Source: Tubulanus polymorphus
Taxonomy: Eukaryota > Nemertea > Palaeonemertea > Tubulaniformes > Tubulanidae
Assembly (NCBI RefSeq): GCF_964204645.1
Contig: NC_134032.1
Span: 1,948,916 to 2,012,915, forward strand
Direction of reading: 5' to 3'
DNA: 64,000 bases
Part shown: positions 12,005 through 22,971 of the stretch, piece after piece
How the letters are laid out: each line of letters begins with the position of its first letter
How positions within the stretch are numbered: position 1 is the stretch's first letter
Translations under genes and position numbers: made by a program
The notes under the pieces: generated by a model
What the model was told of the DNA's origin: nothing
The model's input: only the letters and a program-made list of their open reading frames with translations
The model's database searches: none

Positions 12005-12444
12005 AAAGATTTTTATGTTGTTAGGCTTTACGTCGCTTGGATCTTGGTTTACCAAGACTAACCCTATTGGAAGCTAACTTGATGCATTTACAAATCTTAT
12101 AAGCCTTATCTAACCTAGGATGGAATCAATTGAGATTGCTGGTCATAAAATCCTGGACCGTTTAACCACAACACACAGCACATAAATTTTCGATGAGATG
12201 ATGTAATTAAGAGCAAATGATTTTCACAGTCTGGAAAATCCAAATCCTAGCTCAGACAGGTCTATGAGGCGCAAGAACTTCCTGCAAAATTGATGGCTTT
12301 CAATGTATGTGGATAAAAAAGAATTGTATTTTTACACATTTCTGTCGGGTTCTGTCTGTTCTGTCCGCAGTGCAAAGTTATTCATGAAATAGAGAGAATA
12401 TATTATATGAACTAAATGAAAAATAAATATCAACCTTTCGATGT
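12005..12444. other. Convergent 3' interval between COMMD8 and POLR1G-like
   Basis: Noncoding and AT-rich. It holds the 3' UTRs of two genes that face each other. No other feature was seen. Confidence 0.5.
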
Positions 12445-14675
12445 TTATTCCGCCTTCTTTTTCTTCTTCTTTTTCTTTTTATCCGTTTTCTTCTCTGCAA
12501 AGGTAATAAGAGAGAAACATCAAAATTTGAATACGGTAATTTTCTTAGATCAGTCTCATGAACGAGGTATTGGCACTAGTGTCAATGTCGCTAGCATCTA
12601 CTATGGTACAATATATTCATCATGCTTCATCTGAGTTAAGACTTCAATTCCATTCGTGAAGCCCTAGCATCCAAACACAAAATACACATTTAAGACAACA
12701 CACTACCTTGTGAATCCGCAGCATTAGCTTCCAGCATATCTCTCTCCTTAATCTTAGCAGCTTTCTCATTCTCATCCTTATTTTTGTCCTTCTGCTTCTT
12801 TTCTCCTTTACTTTCTTTCTGCTTTTCTACTTTATGTTTATTCTTATCTTCTTTATCTTTTCTTTTCTTCTTTTTTGCTTTTTCTTGATTAGCTACAGGA
12901 GTCGGTTTGGGCTTGGTCGTCTTATGAGTTATCTCTACTTTAGCATGCTTTTCAGGCAGAGTCGTACTTGCTCCTTCAGCTAGAGATTAAAAATCATTAT
13001 CAACCTAGCAAATATTCAGACATACTACATGTCTCTACTGATCTCAATGGCAAATGCCAACATTCATCTAGTTCCAACCTGCACCATCTAATCAACAAAG
13101 AAAACAGGTTTCGTATTATCCAAATCTTGATTGACATAAATATCTTACATGCTGGAAATCATTGTAATAAGAAGGTTTCAATTTTAACAGAATTTTTCAA
13201 GGTCCAACTGTATTTCACATACTAACATGCAGATGTTGAAGCCCTTTTACGTTTTTTCACTGGTTGATCAGGCGTCTTAGTTGGTTTATCTATGGATACA
13301 GATAAATAAGATAATGAATCATGGCAATGTTAATCAGTACTGGCTGAAATTACGAAACCGAAATCTATTGCAAATACACACCTGATCCAAATGCAACGTG
13401 GCGCTGTTTCAATCCGGCTGGAATATCATAACACATTTTCGGCTTCACCTTCGGAAGTTTGGCCTCCGGAACATCTATCTTCTCCGTAATAGAAATGATT
13501 CCTTTGAATTGATGCACTGTCAACAAGGAAAAACTACATGGGTTCTAGTAAACAGAGAAAGAGATCAACAAATTTCAAATATTTCAATCACTACAAGTCA
13601 AAGCATACCAGGTTTTAATTGCTTGGAATGTTTGCCACTTGGTAAAAGCAACGTTGAGTTCTAAAATGAGAAAATAAATCGAATGAGTTCGTTCGGTAAC
13701 TCTGCTTAAAATTTTCATAGCCATGATTTAGATGAGTAAGCTAATTAAAAATAAAACATTCATATATTGCATGTTAAGAGTTGATTTTCATACAGAAATT
13801 TCGAAACATCAATAATTCATATTTCACATGACAAATTAAAACAATCTAGTTCATTAAATTCTCAACTCATAAACTCAAGTTCTATGATTAAACAATCCAT
13901 TTAAACAATCTAGTTCAACGTACCACAGCCCCTCGCATTTTATTTGCCTCAAATTCTCCGCTGTTCTGAAATGTTCGAATGAAAGCATCATTTTTGCAGT
14001 TTGAAAAAGCAGTGTTTAAAATCGATTGGCGTGTATCGGAATTGATTACAGTAAACCTTGCATAAGTCAGATCTTTTGGGACCAAGAAAAATCTTCCGAC
14101 AGAATAAGTCAGATTTCCAAACTTTATCCGAAAACTACGCCTTGAGAATTAATTTCTGTAAATGGATTTTCCGACTTCGATCCGACTTATGCAAGGTTTA
14201 CTGTATTCATTTAACGGTTTTTTCATTACGTTATCAAATACTTACTTCGAGGGTAATTGTTTTTCCGGTGGATAAGGAGACATTGTCTAATGCTTTGATA
14301 TCGAACTAAAAAACAATTGCAAACTGGTATATCAGTAAGATAGAAAATCGCTACATGCACTGCTGGGGTTGTTCGAATTTAAACTCTAGGGCCCAGTTTT
14401 ATTGACGTATATTATCTTTAACCCAGGGCTTGACTCATTTTCAATTAAGTTAGCCAAAACTGAGCCTAAGTTCAAATCCAGTTTATTGTTTATCAATTAA
14501 AAATAAACACAACGAAAATTGAAAAAGCGTGATGAATTTAACAGCTAATACTTACATTAATGGGAACTCGTATCAGCCATAAATCAGAATGCTCATCCAT
14601 ATTTTCAACAGTTAGTATATCAGATTTTTCTGACAAACTCTCAGAATCGTCTGGACAGTCATACCTGAATAACAT
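12445..14675 (-). CDS. POLR1G: RNA polymerase I subunit RPA34 / POLR1G-like
   Basis: Eight phase-compatible exons: 14675-14556, 14305-14246, 13965-13924, 13660-13609, 13516-13382, 13289-13227, 12979-12707 and 12494-12445, with TAA at 12447-12445. The protein is about 264 aa. The N-terminal dimerisation region has FRYDCP, then SDLWLIRVPIN and LSTGKTITLE. It parallels the CPPNF...LWLI.AP segment and following beta strands of the animal Pol I subunit PAF49/CAST (POLR1G). A later block, MCYDIPAGLKQRHVAFG, matches the family's IPPGL.PRF..FG region. The C-terminal third is very rich in Lys/Glu and ends in a poly-Lys run, typical of the family's nucleolar tail. The protein would pair with RPA49 in Pol I. 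The start is uncertain: ATG 14675 overlaps a possible acceptor (TTATTCAG), so an upstream exon is possible. It is shorter than the human protein (about 510 aa). Confidence 0.8.
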
Positions 14676-14998
14676 AACGCAATCAATAAATGAATGATTA
14701 TTAGAACATTACCTATCCGCAAGGATATCACAGTTACAGGGAAAATTAAAAGTATATTTGTAATGTCTTCACGGTCTTTAAGGTGTTCATGGCTAATAAA
14801 ATCAATTTGACGGTAAGTCAACTTAGCAACAAAAGGAAGAAATTAATTGGTCATTAAGGGAAGCATCCCATTCTACAAAAAGAATCAGCTTCAGTTTGAT
14901 TTCAAATCAGGCGCTACACCCAACAAGGGTTTACTAAGTTCAACAATGAACACTGAAGGATATTTCACAGCAAACATTGCAAATTAAATTCAGTATAA

Positions 14999-15206
14999 GG
15001 CTTAAGAAAATTAATACCTTGTTTCTGCTGAGCCTAAAAGACCCGGCCAGCCACCTATATACCCAGAACATAACTTTTTTCTAAATCATGACCAAGCTTA
15101 CTTAAACTGACCCAGCACTTACAGAAACAAACTGATTAAAAATCTTATCGCAGTTTACTATTTACGCCGCTGATTAGGAGAAACAAGGTATCAGTTTTGT
15201 TTAGCC
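14999..15206. mobile_element. MITE (GGCTAAAC...TACCTTGTTTCT family) at a gene end
   Basis: A relative of the element at 3011-3231 with matching inverted ends (TACCTTGTTTCT and AGAAACAAGGTA; terminal GTTTAGCC). It is 208 bp. The left flank is TAA and the right flank TAC. It supplies the stop codon of the adjacent minus-strand ORF (see 15201-16763). Confidence 0.8.
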
Positions 15207-16763
15207 TACAGTCTGAACATAGACGTACTTAGTTTTAGGATCTAACTGCGTCAATGGATGCGTAATATGGATGTCGTCTTCATCAATCAATGACGATTTT
15301 AATTTCTTCGATGGAGATTTCGAAGGCGACATGTCCCCGCCACGTTTCAACGTTGATTGGTTTTCCGGTGCAGTATCATTTTTGTCTGAGTCATCGCTGT
15401 CACTGCTTCCATCCCTCGAGTCACGAAACCTTGAATCCTGAATAGTCGCAGCAGGCGTTGGTATTTTCGATGGCGCTGCATCATCAGAGTCGGAATCTGA
15501 TTCCGATAAAATTTCTTTGGATTTGTAAGTTTTTTTCGGTGTCATCGTGTCCTTCGATTTTTGGATAACAGCCTTCCTTGGTGAAGATACATTCATTGAA
15601 TTTGCATTCGCAGCTTTCTTCGGTGACATCTGTTTTACTGGTGATGATGCCAGTTTACTTGATTCTGATTCCATAACAGGTTCTTTTGATTTTTGGAATT
15701 CAGCCTTTTTCGGTGAAGCACCATTATTCAGGCTTGTAGACGCAACTTTCTTCGGGGACAACTGCTTAACTGATGTTGTTGATGCGGGATTTTTAGGCTC
15801 TTCTTCGTCTGAACTAGAATCCGATTCCATAACATTCATCGGTATTGAGGCAACTTTCTTCGGTATTATCAGTTTTGCGGCAGGAAGTTCCTGCCCTTTC
15901 GGGGGTAAGTCATCTTCATCTGAACTTGTCTCCGATTCGGAAAGAGGTACTACAGGCTTAACGAATCCAGTCTTTTTTGGCGAGGCAACAGTGTTCGAAT
16001 TTGATTTAACCGGGTTAACAGATTTTTTTGGTGGTTCCTTTTCACCTTCATCTTCTGAACTGCTAGAACTTCCCGAATCTGATTCGATCGCGGCTGTCTG
16101 AGAAGTAGATTTTTCCAACGACGATTTACTTTTTTGGGGTGACTTATCCGAAGAAACTTTAACCAGTTCTTGCGCCGACGATGACTTAATGGGTGACGCT
16201 TTTTTATGATTGATTATGTCTTTTGAAATACTGTGGTCGGCTTCGCCTTCACTAGATTCTGATTCTGACGAACTCACTGGTTTGTATACCGGTACCGGTG
16301 CTGGCTTTTTTATTGGCGACAAAATTTTCTGTTTCACTGGTGTACGTTTTGTCACAGATTCTAGTTTTATTTTTCCAGCACTAATGACTGGGGCCTGCTC
16401 CTGACTATTTTTCAATTTCTTACTCTTCTTTGAAGCACTTTTCATACGCGCAGTCACCGAGTCAGCTATCGCTGTTAATTCATCATTCACGTTTGTATCC
16501 TCTTCATCAGATGACGATAGTAATTTGAACTCAGTCACTTTCTCTGGCCGCACTAGTTTCAATTTCGTCTGCTTTTTCGTCCTGCTCGCCTCTGTGAGAC
16601 TAGTGTTCTCAACTTCACTGAGGTGAACATCGCCTTGCTTGTTGAATATCGGCGAGACATTTGCTACAGACTTCTTTCTTGATTTCTTTTTCTTTTTGTC
16701 GGAAGTAGGCCTAACACTAATAGGCGTACGGAGGGGACTAAATCCTTGGAAGTCATTCATCAT
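15201..16763 (-). CDS. Treacle/Nopp140-like serine-acidic and SPKK repeat protein
   Basis: One coding exon of 520 aa. An acceptor (TATTTTTCAG) lies just before the first ATG, so a noncoding 5' exon is likely. The protein is low complexity and repetitive: at least six acidic casein-kinase-2-type serine clusters (SSSESESSEGE, SDSGSSSSSEDEGE, SETSSDEDD, SDSSSDEEE, SDSDSDSDD, SSDSDDSD) alternate with basic SPKK or TPKK modules. This is the architecture of Treacle and Nopp140, nucleolar scaffolds that bind Pol I and CK2. The Nopp140 C-terminal SRP40 domain is not seen; the C-terminus is HPLTQLDPKTKYVYVQT. The last Gly codon and the stop lie inside the MITE. It sits directly upstream of the Pol I subunit gene on the same strand. 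The reading frame cannot be spliced to that gene in phase. The name rests on composition, so homology is unproven. Confidence 0.6.
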   Translation of the reverse strand: MMNDFQGFSPLRTPISVRPTSDKKKKKSRKKSVANVSPIFNKQGDVHLSEVENTSLTEASRTKKQTKLKLVRPEKVTEFKLLSSSDEEDTNVNDELTAIADSVTARMKSASKKSKKLKNSQEQAPVISAGKIKLESVTKRTPVKQKILSPIKKPAPVPVYKPVSSSESESSEGEADHSISKDIINHKKASPIKSSSAQELVKVSSDKSPQKSKSSLEKSTSQTAAIESDSGSSSSSEDEGEKEPPKKSVNPVKSNSNTVASPKKTGFVKPVVPLSESETSSDEDDLPPKGQELPAAKLIIPKKVASIPMNVMESDSSSDEEEPKNPASTTSVKQLSPKKVASTSLNNGASPKKAEFQKSKEPVMESESSKLASSPVKQMSPKKAANANSMNVSSPRKAVIQKSKDTMTPKKTYKSKEILSESDSDSDDAAPSKIPTPAATIQDSRFRDSRDGSSDSDDSDKNDTAPENQSTLKRGGDMSPSKSPSKKLKSSLIDEDDIHITHPLTQLDPKTKYVYVQTVG

Positions 16764-16779
16764 TACCTGAAAAATACCG

Positions 16780-17251
16780 AAAGATGAAATTGCTCATTTC
16801 AAATTACTCATGTTTGAAACTCATTTAAGGTGGTCAAATCACAATAAAAGCAGTCGGATATTAACAGAGATGACCTGTGAAGAATACAGTATACACTATT
16901 CTAATTCTATTTTTGGGAATTTAGGAAAATCATTCCTCTCTCCAAATCCAGGGCAGGCCTAGCATTTTGGTTGATTTCTGACTGATTTAATGTTTAAGAC
17001 TTTGCTCATAACGTATAAATTGATACATACTCGACGGAATACATGAGTGAGACTGTCAATCACAGAAATGTATACTTTGTATACAATTTCAAATCAAGAC
17101 TCCGCGCACATGTATTCACGCAACGGCTTCAGATATTGGAGCCAAATATAACCGGATTCGAACCCATAAACACGAATTATTATTGTTGCATTCAACATTT
17201 TAATCATTATAACTAGTAAGTAAATATGGCCGCCTTTATCATCGAATTTTC
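16780..17251. other. Probable 5' region of the Treacle-like gene
   Basis: No coding frame was recognised. A tRNA B-box-like GGGTTCGAATCC (minus strand, about 17153-17164) suggests an old SINE fragment. Confidence 0.4.
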
Positions 17252-18676
17252 CATCTAGGGCAATCTTAAGACCTGCTGCATATGGCGTCACAAGCCCCGA
17301 TATGGCTTGTCACGCCATATTGGGGCCTGACACGCCATGTGGTAAACGTAAAATGAAAATCAAATCCTATGCAGGAGATGAAACGTCGACTACGTCTCGC
17401 GGGTTTTTCTTCCGAAGTTGAAATATTCGGTTGGATATTAATTTGTCTTAGATGATTTACAACGTATTATATATACATAATAAGAACTACATATTACATC
17501 GCATTTACACTAAAATGAGTTTTACAGAATAGAAATTCATCGTTGTTTGTTAATCTAATGCAGTGTACACACATTTTGAAACACAATTTAAACAATCATA
17601 TATTTCGCCAGCATATGAAAGATACAAAAACATTACATATCTACTGAATGAGTTTTACAGAATAAAGATTTTAATTAACTATCTTACATTTCAATGAATC
17701 ATTCATCTATTTCACATGATTTGTTGATCAATTAGTCTTAGAAGAACATGGATAATGTTAGAAAAACATATATGGTGAGCCAGGCTCAAATCTAGTGTGA
17801 TCTGCAGTCATATGGCTCCTAAAATAGCTAAGCCTTCTACGTGGCGTGTCAGGCCCCAAATGTTCTGCAGCCAATATGGCGTGTCAAGCCCCAAATTGTC
17901 TGCAGAATAGCTTCAATAATTGAAACGTGGTTTGTCGAACGGTTTTCTATGGAAGCAATTAAATTATATCTTAAGTTTCAATTAGTTTATATATTGTTCA
18001 TGATTTGATAATCACAAAGGTTAGAAAACAAAACAAATACTGCTAGAAAAACCGCGATTTGTCTTCTATATGGCGTGTCAGGCCCCAAACGGTCTGCAGA
18101 ATAGCTTCAATTGAGACCTGGCGTGAGAGGACCCGAAACAAATGAATAATTGTCACTAACTAACATAAATGTTCAAAGATTAATCATTCTATAAGGTTTG
18201 TCAATCATTTAGTCTTAGAAAAAAACAAATACTGTTACAAAAAGCTCCTAAAATCACGCTGTCTTCTACATGGCGTGTCAGGCCCCAAATGTTCTGCAGC
18301 CAATATGGCGTGAGAGGACCCGATCGGTTTTCTATGGAAGCAATTAATTGTCACTAATCATATCTTTAGTGTCAATTAGTTATATATTGTTCATGATTTG
18401 ATAATCACAAAGTGTTAGAAAACAAAACAAATACTGCTAGAAAACTGCGATTTGTCTTCTATAGCGTGTCAAGCCCCGAATGTTCTGCAGCCAATATGGC
18501 GTGTCAGGCCCCAAACAGTCTGCAGTCAATATGGCGTGTCAGGCCCCAAACGGTCTGCAGAATAGCTTCAATTGAGACATGGCGTGAGAAGACCCGAACG
18601 ATTTTCCGTACAAACAAATGAATAATTGTCACTAATTGTCTTAAATGTTCAAAGATCAATCCTTCTATATGATTTG

Positions 18677-21600
18677 CAGAATATTTCTATATCTATTGTG
18701 ACACTATTTCGATAAAGAAGAATTTTGAAAAAAAGCAGAACACTATATATCTGACAAGCTCTCAACGATCGATACAACAAATCTAACTACTAACGAGCAG
18801 GTGGAAAATATTTACAGCAAAATAGAATTAGAAATAATTAACGAAATTAAAAGACAAAATAGCATGGAAAATAATAAAAGATCGAAACGAGTTGACCGCT
18901 TACCTCGTAATATAGAATTAATAATTAAACGACGACGTTATTTAAAACGAGAATACGTTAAAACGCGTCACACTTATTTAAAATCACAATATAATAGATT
19001 AACTCTTGAAATTAGAAAACTTATGCGAGACCACAAAAATAACAAGACTAAAAAACTACTAGATGACATAAATACATCGAATCCGAACTCGAGTAAATTC
19101 TGGCGAGGTATTAAAAACATTAACGGTAACGTTGATAAAAAAAACATTATTTCGAATTTAGCTTATAACGATCGAACCGCGAGTAACGATAAAGATATCG
19201 TCGAACTATACGCCGACTTTTTATTCGACGTTTTTCAAACGCCTACTGATCCAAACTTCAGCGATCAACATAAACGTTTCGTAGAAGAATCCAATAGAAA
19301 CTTCGTATACGAAAATACTGAAGAAGACACGGGTCATATATTAAACGAAACAATTACTGAACTAGACATAAAACGCTATATCAAACGGTTGAAACTTAAT
19401 AAAGCACCCGGAGAAAATAGAATCACGAACGCGATTATTAAAAATTGTCCTTCGATATTTTTAACCCACCTATGTCACATTTTTAACTACTGCCAAAGAA
19501 ATGGCTACTATATATCATTCTGGAAGTCTGCGAAAATTACTATGATTACAAAAGCCGGCAAAGATGCTACACTTTGCAAATATTTGCGTCCTATCAGTTT
19601 AACCAACTCGATCGGCAAAATTTTCGAAAAAATCATGAACAATAAATTAACAGATTACTTAGAAAATACCAACTTCTTTACCGAAATACAAGCTGGTTTT
19701 CGAAAAGGACATTCGACCATAGATCAAATATTAAAAATGTCTCATGATATCGCTAAAGGCCTAAAACGTCGGCAATGCACGCGTGCTACATTTTTCGACC
19801 TAGAGAAAGCGTTCGATAAACTTTGGCACGACGGAATTATCTACAAAATTAATCATTTATCTATTCCAACCAACTTTAAGCTCTTACTAAAAAACTATCT
19901 ACAGGGTCGAACTTTTAAAGTCGCTAATGAAGGGTGTATTAGCCAGCCAAGGCAAATAAACGCTGGAGTCCCTCAAGGAGGGATTTTCTCGCCGACACTT
20001 TTTATCATCTATATAAACGATTTTCCCTCGGATACAATTAAAGCTAGTCATTATAGTCAATCGTCATTGTTCGCAGACGATATGAGTCTATGGAACACGC
20101 ACAATGTAAAAACTAAAACAATCGAAAATCTCCATCAAAAATCGATAGACAAACTAACTCAATGGAGTGACATGTGGAGGCTAAAAGTAAACGCGCTTAA
20201 ATGTGTTAGTATACACTTTAGTCGCCTAATAAATACCGACCCATACACTGAGCACACTGTTCACGGCCAACAAATACCGCTATCAAATTCTACCAAATTC
20301 CTCGGAATTACTTTTTCGTCTAATCTACGCTGGAATCTGGAAATAACAGAGAGATTAATTAAGGCAAATAAAAGAATTGGAATACTAGCTATTTTGAAAC
20401 GAAACCGCGTAAAAATGGAATACATACTCACTGCTTTTAAATTACTCATTCGATCAATCTATGAATACGGAGCTCCGATACTGGTAACTTGCCCATGTAG
20501 TCAGTTAGACCGCCTTCAAATACACCAAAATAAATGTTTACGAATCATTCTAGGCCAACCGCGCTATACAAGAACGGCAGACCTACATAAGCAAGCTCGA
20601 ATAGAAACTGTCGAACAGCGCTTTAAACTCTTAACGAAAAATTACCTAAATTCCAACCGAAATAACCCGATACTAAGGAGTGTCTTTTACGATATTTCGA
20701 GTCCATGGCCGTCTTCAGACATCGTGGAAGCGTTTAAGTCAATTCTTTAACTCTATAGCGTGTACTCTACTACGAACCGACACCCGCGTAGTCGGAGAAT
20801 TGAATGGAAGATTTCTTTGTGTTACACGAACTATATAGATTAGATTTAAATTTATTGCTCCAGAAAATTGTACATTTTTTGCGAGCACAGGATACATACA
20901 AAATAAACAGTTTGCAGTTATACAATAACAGTTGCTAGTCATACAATAACTAGTTATATTTACAATTGAAAAGTTATTTTGAAAAGTTCGTGTATACCAG
21001 GAACAGCGATGAGGTGAGGCTAGATGAGGCTATGTGCCTTTTTTATAAAAACTGCAAGATTCCTTAGGACGTTTGGGTTTTCTGACGTAAAAAGGTTCAT
21101 AAATTTTCTTATATTAGGAAACGTTACTATTTGTTGCGGTATGTACCGACTTCTTAAACTTTCGAAAAAAGTACACTCCATTATAAAAATCGGGGTCTGT
21201 AACGAAATCTAGATTTATTTTGAACAATCAACTTTATTAAGTGCGCTGTCTTTCAATGAGGCCAAGTTTAAATGTCTCTCAGTTCAATTCATTCTCGATT
21301 GTTGTTTTATAGATTAATTCACCTTGGTGCTTGAATTGTGTGGCGTGATTTTAATCATTATAGGTAGCCCGTATCTAGGTCGCTACTCCTTACACAACAC
21401 GTCACGTGAACCGAACTATATGCAGTAAAACTATATACTCTTATTAACATATCTAAGAAATGTACATTATAAGCTTTGTATATAGTAATTGACAAAGTAT
21501 TCGCGACTCCCCTTAACGGAGGAAAATCACTAGAAAACTTCTATTTTTGTGTACATAACATTAAATTGAATTTAAAGACTATATATATACATATATTTAA

Positions 21601-21932
21601 AAGAAAAAAAAAAGAAAAAAAACTATTATAACTAATCACTAACAAACTCCTGATAAGGACCGAACCGCCTAAACAGTAATAATTGTCCGTTCTGTATGTA
21701 CCTTTGCTTGAATCCTTCCACCAGTAACCTCACATCCACACAAATATCACACCACCCACATCCCCCTTAGTTCATCTCATAATAGTTCAATTCATATATC
21801 TATCATCATATCAAGCAATTAATAATGCACCTACGCGTCCTGAATGTAGGAGAGTGGCCACCACTCTCGAGCATTAAAATCGCGCTCTGCGCGTTTGTCT
21901 TTTTTATCTGCTGCTGCTGCTGCTGCTGCTGC
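18677..21932 (+). mobile_element. Non-LTR retrotransposon insertion, 5'-truncated
   Basis: This 3.26-kb stretch interrupts copy B of the large TIR element. GATTTG occurs at both junctions (18671-18676 and 21933-21938). The insert contains an RT ORF, then about 1.2 kb of 3' region with an A-rich run near 21600 and a (CTG)n tail just before the right junction. No endonuclease domain lies upstream of the RT, so the copy is 5'-truncated. The flanking units do not join seamlessly, so a small target deletion is likely. Confidence 0.75.
18801..20750 (+). CDS. Reverse transcriptase of a non-LTR (Jockey/CR1-like) retrotransposon
   Basis: A 649-codon open frame with an intact-looking RT domain. In order: LRPISLTNSIGKIFEK, AGFRKGHSTIDQI, the motif A core FFDLEKAFDKLWHDG, AGVPQGGIFSPTLFIIYIND, and the catalytic motif SSLFADDMSLW (FADD, the usual FxDD of non-LTR elements). 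A thumb/C-terminal region ends in the LHxxARIETVEQR type. The lysine-rich N-terminal part may be the region between endonuclease and RT. The first codon used here is GTG; the real frame extends upstream to about 18731, where an in-frame TGA lies, and no apurinic endonuclease domain precedes it. Probably dead on arrival, though the RT itself is uninterrupted. Confidence 0.92.
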   Translation: MENIYSKIELEIINEIKRQNSMENNKRSKRVDRLPRNIELIIKRRRYLKREYVKTRHTYLKSQYNRLTLEIRKLMRDHKNNKTKKLLDDINTSNPNSSKFWRGIKNINGNVDKKNIISNLAYNDRTASNDKDIVELYADFLFDVFQTPTDPNFSDQHKRFVEESNRNFVYENTEEDTGHILNETITELDIKRYIKRLKLNKAPGENRITNAIIKNCPSIFLTHLCHIFNYCQRNGYYISFWKSAKITMITKAGKDATLCKYLRPISLTNSIGKIFEKIMNNKLTDYLENTNFFTEIQAGFRKGHSTIDQILKMSHDIAKGLKRRQCTRATFFDLEKAFDKLWHDGIIYKINHLSIPTNFKLLLKNYLQGRTFKVANEGCISQPRQINAGVPQGGIFSPTLFIIYINDFPSDTIKASHYSQSSLFADDMSLWNTHNVKTKTIENLHQKSIDKLTQWSDMWRLKVNALKCVSIHFSRLINTDPYTEHTVHGQQIPLSNSTKFLGITFSSNLRWNLEITERLIKANKRIGILAILKRNRVKMEYILTAFKLLIRSIYEYGAPILVTCPCSQLDRLQIHQNKCLRIILGQPRYTRTADLHKQARIETVEQRFKLLTKNYLNSNRNNPILRSVFYDISSPWPSSDIVEAFKSIL

Positions 21933-22604
21933 GATTTGTCTTCTATATGGCGTGTCAGGCCCCAAACGGTCACAGAATATAGCTTCAATTTACATGGTGT
22001 GAGAGGACCCGATCGGTTTTCCGTAGAAATAAATGAATAATTGTGACTGATTATCTTAAATTAGTACAATAATCATTAAGTCTTAGAAATAGGTTTATAA
22101 ATCGTTGTAAAAATATACAAAAATCGCTTATGTAAATGTAGCTGATGATCTCCTGATCGTCACGCACCATAACGGAAACCTGTGAAAAACATATTCGAAG
22201 AATTTTACATAAAAATCTTTCGATAAATATGCATCTGAATATAGTAATGAAGTAAAAACGGGATATAATTTTCTTTCAAAGTGGTTGCACTGAACGGAAT
22301 ACTTCAAAATAACGTATAAGTACATATATTTAGACAATATTTAATAAGTATATATTTAGACAATAAGTTAAGAAAAAATAGAAATTTATTACACATTGAT
22401 ACCGGTACTTGAAATTATCTCATTCAGGTTTTACACGTCGTATCGGACTTAAAAACGTGGTCCGTTCGACGCGAACATATATCTTCGTTCCGCGTGAATT
22501 ATATATAGTCTGCATTTTACTCGGGGCTTGTGACGCCATGTCAGATATGGCGTGACAAGCCCCGGGGCTTGTGACGCCATGATCTGCTGATTCTTAAGAT
22601 TGAC

Positions 22605-22971
22605 TTCACTCGAAAATCGCGACCGGCGGCAACGTCCTTGAGCTGTCAATATCTGGTGTCTTCGTTACCGGCTTGAATTCAATTCAAATAAAAATGTATT
22701 GGCGAAGAATTTGAGAAAGATTGTGCTATTGTTTTAGCAGAATGGCTAGAAAAAGTATTGGTTCAGATTAGAAAAACAATAGCCTTTAAGCTTTTTAAGA
22801 TCCTGCTTACGCATTCATTTCTAAATTTATCAGTTGTGGTGGCAGCACCGTACGGTGTCAGAACATTAAATACTGAACCGCTGAACGCAGCTGTCAAAAT
22901 TTAGAAGCCGGCTGTTAAAAAGTGACGCGATCTGTTTTTCGAGAGAGACGGCTAAAGAATCGACCCTAGCG
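22605..22971. promoter_or_regulatory. ASPH 5' region (promoter not resolved)
   Basis: The 367 bp between the TIR element and the ASPH start codon. No TATA box or other element could be assigned. The 5' UTR and promoter must lie here or inside the TIR element. Confidence 0.35.

Larger units (their letters stand above)
17252..22604. mobile_element. Large TIR element with ~205-bp units (copy B), interrupted by a retrotransposon
   Basis: Same family as 7404-10315. Left end: CATCTAGGGCAATCTTAAGA and GGCGTCACAAGCCCC. Right end: GGGGCTTGTGACGCCATGAT, then CTGATTCTTAAGATTGAC. The two ends are inverted repeats of each other over about 40 bp. Internal ~205-bp units with GGCGTGTCAGGCCCC motifs occur at about 17760-18660 and resume at 21933. 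The intervening 3.3 kb (18677-21932) is an inserted non-LTR retrotransposon. Without the insert the element is about 2.1 kb. No transposase ORF. Confidence 0.8.

Noticed and set aside
15201..16763. The 520-codon exon as the N-terminal part of the POLR1G-like gene
   Set aside because: A donor at ACT|GTAGGC leaves phase 0, but the downstream exon needs two bases of a codon before it; joining gives an immediate stop. The POLR1G-like frame has its own ATG at 14675.
18801..20750. Autonomous, active retrotransposon
   Set aside because: RT is open, but no endonuclease precedes it and an in-frame stop lies just upstream; the copy is 5'-truncated.
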